NCBI GenBank assembly: GCA_012521315.1
Contig: JAAYMP010000175.1
Coordinates: forward strand, 1-9,822
Direction: 5' to 3'
Source of the DNA: Bacillota bacterium
GTDB lineage: Bacteria; Bacillota; UBA4882; UBA10575
DNA: 9,822 nucleotides
Shown: positions 1 to 5,969 of the stretch, piece by piece
Position numbering within the stretch: position 1 is the stretch's first letter
How the letters are laid out: each line of letters opens with the position of its first letter
Made by a program: the position numbers and the translations under genes
The notes under the pieces: generated by a model
Told to the model about the DNA's origin: nothing
The model's input: the letters and a program-made list of their open reading frames with translations, nothing else
The model's database searches: none

Positions 1-549
1 CGCCGCGAACAAAACCTCATCCGCGTATATATTACCCAACCCGGCCAGGACCTGCTGGTCCAAGAGGAGCCCCTTGACCGGCCCCGCCCGCCGGGCCGCC
101 GCCTTTTCCAAGACCGCCAACAGCTCATCCTTCTCCGTTGTTAACGGCTCCAGGCCAAGCGCGGTCAGCCCTGCCGGCGGCGCCGCCGGGGGAAACAACA
201 CGGCGGTACCGAATTTACGCGGATCAACAAAATGAAGACCCATCCCGTCCTGCAACTTCATGACCAACGTGGTATGTTTCGCCAAAGGCGCCGTCCCGCT
301 CTGCCAGACCAAACGCCCGGCCATCCTGAGATGGAACGCCAAACACTGCCCGCTGTCCAGCTGGAACAGGAGGTACTTTCCTCGCCGCTCCAGGCCGGTG
401 ATCCGCCGTCCGGCGAGCGCCGCAGCAAACTCGGCCGGAGCGGGCTTGACCGCTTTTGCCAGAAAAACCTGAACCTCATCGATCACCGCCCCCTGTACCA
501 ACGGCAGCAACGACCGGCGAATTGTTTCGACTTCTGGTAATTCGGGCAT
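1..549 (-). CDS. mutM: Formamidopyrimidine-DNA glycosylase MutM (Fpg), C-terminus cut by window edge
   Basis: Base-excision repair enzyme that removes oxidised purines such as 8-oxoguanine and nicks the abasic site by beta/delta elimination. The reading frame starts at the ATG ending at 549 and runs off the left edge without a stop, giving 183 residues. The protein opens with MPELPEVET, the family hallmark; after Met removal Pro2 is the Schiff-base nucleophile and Glu3 the catalytic acid. Other family features are RGKYLLF with Lys58, HLRMAGRL (73-80), DPRKFG (109-114) and LGNIYADEVLF (171-181), which enters the helix-two-turn-helix region. About 90 residues, including the C-terminal zinc finger, are expected beyond the window. 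The start lies 2 bp after the polA stop, and its G-rich ribosome binding site lies within the last polA codons, so translation is probably coupled to polA. The polA-mutM order is common in Firmicutes. Confidence 0.97.
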   Translation of the reverse strand, partial: MPELPEVETIRRSLLPLVQGAVIDEVQVFLAKAVKPAPAEFAAALAGRRITGLERRGKYLLFQLDSGQCLAFHLRMAGRLVWQSGTAPLAKHTTLVMKLQDGMGLHFVDPRKFGTAVLFPPAAPPAGLTALGLEPLTTEKDELLAVLEKAAARRAGPVKGLLLDQQVLAGLGNIYADEVLFAA

Positions 550-551
550 CC

Positions 552-3233
552 TTATAAATCCCCCCAATTATCGCCGCTCTTCAGATCAACAACCAGCGGG
601 ACCCGCAGTTCAAAAGCCTTTTCCATCTCCTCCCGCAAAATCTGCTCCGTCTCCGGGAGGGCGGCACGCTCCACCTCAAGGAGCAACTCGTCATGGACCT
701 GCAAAAGCATGGTCGCGGGGAGTTTTTCCCGGCGCAGCCGCGCGTCCACCCGCACCATTGCCAGCTTGATCAGATCGGCCGCCGAACCCTGGATCGGCGT
801 GTTCCGCGCCATCCGTTCGGCGAAGGAGCGCCGCTGGAAATTGCGGACGTTGAGGTCGGGTAGATACCTCCGGCGGTTCATGATCGTCCGCACGTAACCC
901 GCCTCCCGGGCGGTGGCGATCGACGCTTCCAGATAGGACTTTACCCCTTGGTACCTGGCAAAATAAGCATCGATGAACGCTTCCGCTTCTTTGCGGGAGA
1001 CCCCGACCCCTTTCGCCAGGCCGAACCCGCTGATCCCGTAGATAATCCCGAAATTGACCGCTTTGGCCTGATTCCGCAGTTCAGGGCTGACCGCGTCAAG
1101 CGGGACGTTGAAGATCTCCGCCGCCGTCCGCCGGTGAATATCCTCGGCGCTCCGGTAAGCCGCCAGCAACTTCTCGTCGCCGGCAAAATGGGCCAAGAGC
1201 CTGAGTTCAATCTGGGAATAATCGGCCGAGAGAAAAACCGTGTCGGCCGTGCGCGGAATAAAACAGCGGCGGATCTCCCGCCCTTCGGGTGTACGGACCG
1301 GGATGTTCTGCAGATTCGGGTCGGTACTGCTTAACCGCCCGGTGGCGGTCACCGCCTGGTTAAAGGTCGTATGAATCAGGTATCCGGGGGGCTGGGCCAA
1401 CCCGAGGAGGGCCTCCACATAAGTGGAGTTCAATTTCATCAAACCGCGGTAGGCCAGCACCTTTTCGACAAGCGGATGCTTGTCGACCAGTTCCTCCAGG
1501 ACTTCCGCGTCCGTCGAGTAACCGGTCTTGGTCCGCTTCCCCGCCGGCAGGCCCAGCCGTTCAAAGAGGATCACCCCCAACTGTCTCGGCGAAGAAATGT
1601 TGAACTCTTCCCCCGCCAACCGGTAGATCTCGCTTTCCAAACCTTTGATCCAGCGGGCATAATTGGCCTTCAGGGTGGAGAGCTGCTCCGGGGAGACCTT
1701 CACCCCCGCTTTTTCCATGGCGAACAAGATCCGGACCAGCGGCATCTCCACCTCGTAAAACAACTCCCCGACCCCGGCCTGTCCAATCTCCGCCGCCAAA
1801 ACCGGATGGAGCTTAAGGAGGGCTGCAGTCCGGCTTACCCCGGCACCGGCCAAAGTCTCCTCCACCCAATCGGCCGGCAGGTTAAAGATGGTCAGTTGCT
1901 TCCCCTTGGCATCCTGCAAAGGTGGAAGCTCGATTCCGAGTAAAGTCTGGGCCGTGTTCTCCAGGGTCAACTGCCAGCGGCCCCCGCTGACCAGGTAGGC
2001 GGCGATCAGCGCATCAAAAGCCAGGCCTTCCCAGGCGTACCCGTAATGGTCCGCCAGGACCATCTGGGTCTTGCCGTCAAAGGCCATTTTCGGGGCCTCC
2101 GGATCGGCCAGCCACCGGACCAACGGCTCCGGCCAGGAGGTTGCCCCGCCGCCCAGGGGCAGATAGCCGTGCTGGTCACCGGCTTTCGAAAAAGCCACCC
2201 CCAGCGCTTCCCCCCGCTGCCAGGTGGCTTCCGTCGCCAAAAACTGAATGGCCACCGGCTGCCGGGCACTGCCTTCCAAAAAAGCCGGCAGGTCCTCCCC
2301 GGTTAAAAGGCAGGCCTCCGGCGTTAAGACCGGTCCGGCCTCGACCTTCGCCGCCGCCGGGGCTTTGCCTTCCTTGCCCGCCACACGGCCCAGCAGGCTT
2401 CGAAACTCCAGCCGGCGGAAGAAATCCGCCAGGCGCGGCGCATTCAAGGTAAAACGGCAAGCCGCCGGGGCCAAGGGCAGCGGCACGTCCCTTTTGATCG
2501 TCACCAGTTCCCGCCAACGCTCCGCCTCAGCCTGGTGGTCGACCAGCAGTTTACGCAACCGTTCATTCGCAACGCACTCCGGGTTGGCGAGCAACGCTTC
2601 CAGGCTGCCGTAGTCGTTCAGCAGTTTGACCGCGGTTTTCTCCCCAACCCCGGGAATCCCGGGAATATTGTCCGACGGATCCCCGCGTAACGCCTTAAAA
2701 TCCGCCCACTGCCGCGGGGTTAATCCGTATTTCTTCTGCAGATAATCAGGGGTGGCGCGCACCAGATCGGTGATCCCGCGCCGGGTGTAATAAACACAGA
2801 CCCCCTCCTCGATCAGCTGGAAGGCATCCTGGTCCCCGGTGACGATGCAGACCGGGATCCCGGCTTCCCGGGCCGCCCGGGCCATCGTTCCGATCACATC
2901 ATCGGCCTCATACCCGTCGACCCCGAGCACCACCGCCCCCATACTCTCGTAAAACTCTTTGATGTATGGAAACTGGGTCAGCAGTTCCGCATCCAGCTCT
3001 TTCCGGGTCCCTTTATATTCGGCATAGGCTTCATGCCGGAAAGTCTTGCCCAGGTCCTCAGCCACCACCAGATAGGTGGGCTGTTCATCCTCGAGCAAAC
3101 GGAGGATCATGGACGCCACCCCGTACACCGCGCTGGTGGGCAGTCCATCCTTCGTCCGCAGGTTGGTGTCCTTCAAGGCGTGGTAGGCGCGGTGCGCCAA
3201 ACTATGGCTGTCGATGATCAACATCTTCTCCAT
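552..3233 (-). CDS. polA: DNA polymerase I (5' nuclease plus polymerase, proofreading site degenerate)
   Basis: Gap-filling and primer-removing polymerase, 893 aa with the start chosen at the ATG ending at 3233. A GGGGAGGA ribosome binding site sits 7 bases upstream; a longer frame reaching 3302 adds 23 residues unlike the family. Residues 1 to about 290 form the 5' nuclease: Asp8 in LIIDSH, GYEADD (107-112), GDQD (Asp134, Asp136) and GDPSDNIPGIPGVGEKTA (185 onward). The middle domain resembles the 3'-5' exonuclease, but the usual DxE motif reads AIQFLATE (about 328-335) and the second motif reads MAFDGKTQM, so catalytic acids are missing; this is known in Bacillus-type Pol I. The polymerase domain has motif A DYSQIELR (Asp671), motif B RNQAKAVNFGIIYG (Lys724, Phe728) and motif C VHDE (Asp848, Glu849). 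Phe728 is the residue that discriminates against dideoxynucleotides in this family. The start overlaps the upstream gene by 32 bp. Confidence 0.98.
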   Translation of the reverse strand: MEKMLIIDSHSLAHRAYHALKDTNLRTKDGLPTSAVYGVASMILRLLEDEQPTYLVVAEDLGKTFRHEAYAEYKGTRKELDAELLTQFPYIKEFYESMGAVVLGVDGYEADDVIGTMARAAREAGIPVCIVTGDQDAFQLIEEGVCVYYTRRGITDLVRATPDYLQKKYGLTPRQWADFKALRGDPSDNIPGIPGVGEKTAVKLLNDYGSLEALLANPECVANERLRKLLVDHQAEAERWRELVTIKRDVPLPLAPAACRFTLNAPRLADFFRRLEFRSLLGRVAGKEGKAPAAAKVEAGPVLTPEACLLTGEDLPAFLEGSARQPVAIQFLATEATWQRGEALGVAFSKAGDQHGYLPLGGGATSWPEPLVRWLADPEAPKMAFDGKTQMVLADHYGYAWEGLAFDALIAAYLVSGGRWQLTLENTAQTLLGIELPPLQDAKGKQLTIFNLPADWVEETLAGAGVSRTAALLKLHPVLAAEIGQAGVGELFYEVEMPLVRILFAMEKAGVKVSPEQLSTLKANYARWIKGLESEIYRLAGEEFNISSPRQLGVILFERLGLPAGKRTKTGYSTDAEVLEELVDKHPLVEKVLAYRGLMKLNSTYVEALLGLAQPPGYLIHTTFNQAVTATGRLSSTDPNLQNIPVRTPEGREIRRCFIPRTADTVFLSADYSQIELRLLAHFAGDEKLLAAYRSAEDIHRRTAAEIFNVPLDAVSPELRNQAKAVNFGIIYGISGFGLAKGVGVSRKEAEAFIDAYFARYQGVKSYLEASIATAREAGYVRTIMNRRRYLPDLNVRNFQRRSFAERMARNTPIQGSAADLIKLAMVRVDARLRREKLPATMLLQVHDELLLEVERAALPETEQILREEMEKAFELRVPLVVDLKSGDNWGDL

Positions 3234-4203
3234 CTTCCGTTCCTCCCCTCGTGGCCGTCGACGCAAAGTAATCGCGGGCCAGCAAAGCCAAGCCCACCGC
3301 ATTGTCCGCCGACAATTCAGCCTTCCCGAAATACACTTTAACCCCCGGGTCCCAACGGGCCACCCGCTCTTTAAGCTCCCGGCGCAGGTAGGTATTGCTG
3401 GCGACCCCGCCGAACATTAATATTTCCCGGCAGCCCGGTTCCCCGGTGGCCACCCCGGCCCGGACCAGGCGGAAAACCGATTCGACCAGGCAGTCCAGGA
3501 CCGCCCGCGCCAGATCGGCGGGGGCCGGGTTTTGCGCCCACAGGCGCAAGGCGGCCGAAGTCGGCCCAGAAAAACTGACCGTCAACCCCTGCACGGCCAC
3601 GGGCAACTGCAGGATGGCTTGTCCTTCCTCCGCCAAAGCCTCCAGATGGGGGCCGGCCGGAAAAGGCAGCCCCATCGCCACGCCGATCCGGTCGACCATC
3701 TGTCCCGCGTGCAAGTCGGAGGTCCCCCCCAGCAGTTTGACGGCAAAACCGCCCGCCTTCCGCCGGATGGCCAGGAGTTCCGTGGTTCCTCCCGAAAGGT
3801 GCAATCCCAGGAAGGCGTTGCTCTCCAGCCCCGTGCCGGCCAGCGCCGCCCGGATGTGTCCTTCCTGGTGTGAAGAGGCCAGGAGCGGCACCCCGGCCGT
3901 AGCGGCGATCACGCGGGCGAAATTGGCCCCCGCCAGGAAGACCGGCAGATAGGAGCCGGCCACCGGCCGCGGGCGGGCCGCGTACGCCACTCCTTGTAAG
4001 GGCCGGAAAGCGGCAACCGCCTCAACCAGGTCCGGGAGGTTCTTTAAATGTTGGAAAAGGGCTTCCGATTGTCGAAGCCCTTTTGCCCCCTTTTCCACCG
4101 TTAAGACCCGGCGCTGGTCTTGCAAGATCCGCCCCGCGGCGTCTGTCAACGCCACCGAGGTTGTATAACAACTGGTATCCAAACCAAGGTAATAACTACT
4201 CAT
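3202..4203 (-). CDS. TsaD/Kae1-family paralogue (annotated in clostridia as O-sialoglycoprotein endopeptidase-like)
   Basis: ASKHA-fold protein of 333 aa related to TsaD, the enzyme that makes t6A in tRNA, but probably not TsaD itself. Family marks are LGLDTSCYTT (6-15, against ETSCDET in TsaD), the metal-binding HxxxH in SHQEGH (His112, His116), HLSGGTTELL (135-144, against SGGHTQ), a DxxAGxxxDxxxxxLGxPxPxGP-like stretch at 163-185, SFSGPTSA (210-217, where TsaD has a Lys after SFSG), FGGVASN (264-270) and SADNAVG with Asp300, the third metal ligand. Metal and nucleotide sites therefore look kept while several TsaD positions differ. True function is unknown. I chose the ATG ending at 4203, which overlaps the nusB stop by 8 bp and has GAGGGA just upstream; an ATG at 4215 is the alternative. 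The C-terminal tail after about residue 317 is polar and overlaps polA by 32 bp. A strong hairpin lies inside the gene at 4055-4084. Confidence 0.88.
   Translation of the reverse strand: MSSYYLGLDTSCYTTSVALTDAAGRILQDQRRVLTVEKGAKGLRQSEALFQHLKNLPDLVEAVAAFRPLQGVAYAARPRPVAGSYLPVFLAGANFARVIAATAGVPLLASSHQEGHIRAALAGTGLESNAFLGLHLSGGTTELLAIRRKAGGFAVKLLGGTSDLHAGQMVDRIGVAMGLPFPAGPHLEALAEEGQAILQLPVAVQGLTVSFSGPTSAALRLWAQNPAPADLARAVLDCLVESVFRLVRAGVATGEPGCREILMFGGVASNTYLRRELKERVARWDPGVKVYFGKAELSADNAVGLALLARDYFASTATRGGTEDGEDVDHRQP
3241..3248 (-). promoter_or_regulatory. Ribosome binding site of polA
   Basis: On the minus strand the sequence GGGGAGGA lies 7 bases upstream of the ATG ending at 3233. It is inside the end of the TsaD-like coding sequence. 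It decides the polA start in favour of the MEKMLIIDSH N-terminus over the longer frame starting at 3302. Confidence 0.85.
4055..4084 (-). repeat. Perfect 11-bp inverted repeat with 8-base loop inside the TsaD-like gene, terminator-like
   Basis: The arms are AAAAGGGCTTC (4055-4065) and GAAGCCCTTTT (4074-4084), separated by CGATTGTC. Read on the coding (minus) strand, the GC-rich stem GGGCTTC/GAAGCCC is flanked by A and T runs, so it resembles a bidirectional intrinsic terminator with a short T run. It encodes residues of the stretch AKGLRQSEALFQ, about 120-150 bases after the start of the gene. It could be a transcription attenuator between nusB and polA, or chance within constrained coding sequence; no experiment is implied by the sequence alone. 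Confidence 0.55.
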
Positions 4204-4645
4204 CTGTTCCCTCATCCACCTGGGCGGGTACGTTCACCATTCTCCGGATGGCACGGATGACGGTGCCCAGAACCCCGTTGACAAACTTCCCGGAGTCCTC
4301 ATCCCCGTACTTTTTGGCGATTTCGACCGCCTCGTTCACCGTTACTTCCACCGGGATATCACTCCGGTATAACAGTTCATAGACCGCCAAGCGTAAGATG
4401 TTCCGGTCGGTACTGGCCATCCGGACCAGCGGCCAGTCTTGCGAATAATGCTGCAGAACGTTGTCGATCTCCTCCCGTTTCGCGATGGCGTCGGCCACCA
4501 TCTCCTGGAGAAAGGCAACCGCCTCGGGGGAGAGTTTATGCTCGGAGAGCAGCCACCGGACGGCTTCCGGCCCGGGGATCCGACCCAAATCATGCTGGAA
4601 TAAAGCCAAGAAGGCTAGTTCTCTTGCCAAGCGTCGACCCATCAA
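4196..4645 (-). CDS. nusB: Transcription antitermination factor NusB
   Basis: NusB binds boxA RNA together with ribosomal protein S10 (NusE) and supports antitermination in rRNA operons. The 149-aa product has the usual length and an all-helical pattern. It opens with RRLARELAFLALFQHDLG, the family N-terminus, and has the diagnostic C-terminal half: DWPLVRMASTDRNILRLAVYELLYRSDIPVEVTVNEAVEIAKKYGDEDSGKFVNGVLGTVIR, seen here as segments DRNILRLAVYELL, VTVNEAVEIAKKY and SGKFVNGVLG. Two adjacent ATG codons (ending 4645 and 4642) are possible starts; TGAGGT lies 5 to 8 bases upstream. The gene follows DUF2273 by 14 bases and its stop overlaps the TsaD-like start by 8 bp (ATGAGTAG), suggesting translational coupling. 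In B. subtilis nusB also follows accC and yqhY, but folD comes next there rather than a TsaD paralogue. Confidence 0.96.
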   Translation of the reverse strand: MMGRRLARELAFLALFQHDLGRIPGPEAVRWLLSEHKLSPEAVAFLQEMVADAIAKREEIDNVLQHYSQDWPLVRMASTDRNILRLAVYELLYRSDIPVEVTVNEAVEIAKKYGDEDSGKFVNGVLGTVIRAIRRMVNVPAQVDEGTDE

Positions 4646-4659
4646 TTCTCAACCTCAAG

Positions 4660-4902
4660 TTAATAAATTCGCCGTTTCTGGAAGAGTCCTTTCAGTTTTG
4701 GCAGCTTCAACTCATCGCCGCTGTCGAATCTTTTACCGAGCGTGTACCCGACCAGGACGCAAAAGGCAAAGGACAAGGCCTTGATCCACCCCAGGCAGAG
4801 GACCAAAATCCCGGTGACAACCCCTAACGCCGAAGAAAAGATCCGGCCTTTATAATTCAAAAACAACTGTAAAAGCTGGTGATTATTATCCTTCTCGCTC
4901 AT
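4660..4902 (-). CDS. DUF2273 family small membrane protein
   Basis: An 80-aa protein with a polar N-terminus, two predicted membrane segments (about residues 20-38, SALGVVTGILVLCLGW, and 42-56, LSFAFCVLVGYTLG) and a basic C-terminal tail (KLPKLKGLFQKRR). Small two-helix proteins of this kind, DUF2273, are encoded with AmaP and Asp23 in Staphylococcus aureus and many other Firmicutes, and the same three genes are neighbours here. The conserved feature visible is the pair of helices followed by GKRFD. A strong AGGAGGGGAGGA ribosome binding site precedes the ATG ending at 4902, and the AmaP stop is 12 bases upstream. The biochemical role is unknown; membrane association with AmaP and Asp23 is an inference from gene context. 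The assignment rests on size, topology and position. Confidence 0.85.
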   Translation of the reverse strand: MSEKDNNHQLLQLFLNYKGRIFSSALGVVTGILVLCLGWIKALSFAFCVLVGYTLGKRFDSGDELKLPKLKGLFQKRRIY

Positions 4903-4914
4903 GCTCCTCCCCTC

Positions 4915-5451
4915 CTATTCCACCCGCGCCCGCGGCTCCGAGGAGATCTTGGTCACGGTCACTTCCACGCTGTTTACCGGGATCCCAAGCGTTTCGTGGA
5001 TATACTCCCGCAGTTCCTCCCGGATCTCGTAGATCAACTGCGGAACATTGAGATCAGGGGAACTGACAATCTCCGCTTGAAAACTGAGCCGTTCATTCTC
5101 GGTAATGGCCCGGACCTCCGCTTCCTTCACACCCCTGATCTTTTTCACCGCCCGGAGGGCCAAGGCTTCCACCGCCGACGAAGAGATGCGAATCTCGCCC
5201 AGCTCCGTCTCGTGGATGATCGTCTTCAGTTCCTTCTTGGTATGTAAACCGGCCATCCACAACAGGATAAAGAAGATAAAGAAGAAGAGAAACCCGAGGA
5301 GTTTAAAGACTTTGCCATCTTCAGCGGGGGTCAGCATTCCGAGCACCCGAAAGAGATCTTCCCCGATCAACAGGCCGAAGAAGAAGACGGAGAGGATCAG
5401 CATCACCAAGGAACCGATGATAATAACCAAACGGTAAGATATTTTCATCAT
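4915..5451 (-). CDS. amaP: AmaP-like alkaline shock response membrane anchor protein
   Basis: A 178-aa membrane protein. Residues 8-29 and 49-68 are two hydrophobic segments separated by a short polar loop, in the manner of AmaP, which in S. aureus anchors Asp23 to the membrane. The soluble C-terminal part (about 85-169) begins GEIRISSSAVEALALRAV and ends TLGIPVNSVEVTVTKI. It resembles the Asp23 protein encoded directly upstream (GSVRIANEVVGVIAGLAA and MTGLTVVEVNVHI), so it appears to be a diverged Asp23-like domain. Adjacent ATG codons end at 5451 and 5448; GGGGGT is 5 bases upstream of the first. The gene starts 20 bases after the Asp23 stop and precedes DUF2273 by 12 bases, giving a compact three-gene module. 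Recruitment of Asp23 to the membrane is inferred from the family, not shown by the sequence. Confidence 0.82.
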   Translation of the reverse strand: MMKISYRLVIIIGSLVMLILSVFFFGLLIGEDLFRVLGMLTPAEDGKVFKLLGFLFFFIFFILLWMAGLHTKKELKTIIHETELGEIRISSSAVEALALRAVKKIRGVKEAEVRAITENERLSFQAEIVSSPDLNVPQLIYEIREELREYIHETLGIPVNSVEVTVTKISSEPRARVE

Positions 5452-5471
5452 TCTTACCCCCTTGTCCCCGT

Positions 5472-5876
5472 TTATTTTACCCGTTTTTCCTCCGGCACGG
5501 GTTCTTCCTGTCGAAATTCAACCCCCTGGATATGGACGTTAACCTCCACCACCGTCAATCCGGTCATACTCTCAATGGCCCGTTTCACATTCTCCTGAAC
5601 GGCCACGGCCACCTCCGGGATTTTCGTTCCGTATTCGACAATGATCGAGAGGTCAATCGCCGCTTCTTTCTCGCCGACTTCGACCCGGACGCCTTTGGAC
5701 AGATTTTTCTTTTTTAAGAGTTCGGTAATCCCGTCCACCATCCCGCCGCTCATCCCGTAAACGCCTTTAACCTCCATCGCGGCCAGGCCGGCAATCACAC
5801 CGACCACTTCATTGGCAATCCGAACCGAACCGTTTTTCTCGTTCCACTCGTGCTCGGGGTTAAAATCTCTGGCCAC
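5472..5876 (-). CDS. yqhY: Asp23/Gls24 (DUF322) family protein, positional counterpart of B. subtilis YqhY
   Basis: A 134-aa cytoplasmic protein of the Asp23/Gls24 family. The conserved core runs from GSVRIANEVVGVIAGLAAME (about 16-35) through VKGVYGMSGG (36-45), a lysine-rich KKKNLSKGV segment, and AIDLSIIVEYGTKIPEVA (about 73-90), to MTGLTVVEVNVHIQGV (104-119), with an acidic/basic tail. The start is a GTG ending at 5876, chosen because GGAGGTG lies exactly 6 bases upstream. An ATG at 5891 lacks a good ribosome binding site, and a TTG frame to 5945 adds a Cys-containing leader unlike the family. In B. subtilis yqhY also lies between accC and nusB, and its loss selects mutations in acc genes, which links it to acetyl-CoA carboxylase control. 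Here it is followed by amaP and DUF2273, as in envelope-stress clusters, so either role (acc control or envelope stress) is possible. Confidence 0.92.
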   Translation of the reverse strand: MARDFNPEHEWNEKNGSVRIANEVVGVIAGLAAMEVKGVYGMSGGMVDGITELLKKKNLSKGVRVEVGEKEAAIDLSIIVEYGTKIPEVAVAVQENVKRAIESMTGLTVVEVNVHIQGVEFRQEEPVPEEKRVK

Positions 5877-5882
5877 TCCTGC

Positions 5883-5889
5883 CACCTCC
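5883..5889 (-). promoter_or_regulatory. Ribosome binding site deciding the GTG start of the Asp23-family gene
   Basis: GGAGGTG on the minus strand is complementary to the core of the 16S anti-Shine-Dalgarno and lies 6 bases upstream of the GTG ending at 5876. It overlaps the competing upstream ATG (5889-5891), which makes that ATG an unlikely start. Confidence 0.75.
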
Positions 5890-5969
5890 ATCAGTAAATA
5901 ATCTTCACACCCGCACGCTGCGAGTTGCTCAAGCACCGGCAACAAACTGGCTTACGCGTTTATTAGATT

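Noticed and set aside
1371..1943. 190-codon open frame on the plus strand
   Set aside because: It lies wholly antisense to polA, its product has no recognisable pattern, and long antisense frames are common opposite GC-rich genes.
3234..3302. Longer polA N-terminus (MRWAWLCWPA...)
   Set aside because: The extension does not match the family and would place the strong ribosome binding site at 3241-3248 inside the coding region.
3395..3952. 185-codon open frame on the plus strand
   Set aside because: Antisense to the TsaD-like gene, which has clear family motifs; no independent support.
3202..4203. Annotation as TsaD or as a protease (O-sialoglycoprotein endopeptidase)
   Set aside because: Several TsaD-specific positions differ, and the peptidase name is a historical label for this fold; I kept it as a family paralogue.
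5265..5291. Purine-rich AAGAAG-like repeat on the plus strand
   Set aside because: It encodes the Phe/Ile-rich second membrane helix of AmaP on the minus strand; codon composition explains it.
5877..5969. Possible promoter in the accC to Asp23-gene gap
   Set aside because: A TTGAGC is present but no fitting -10 follows at 16-18 bases; small stems nearby lack a T run.
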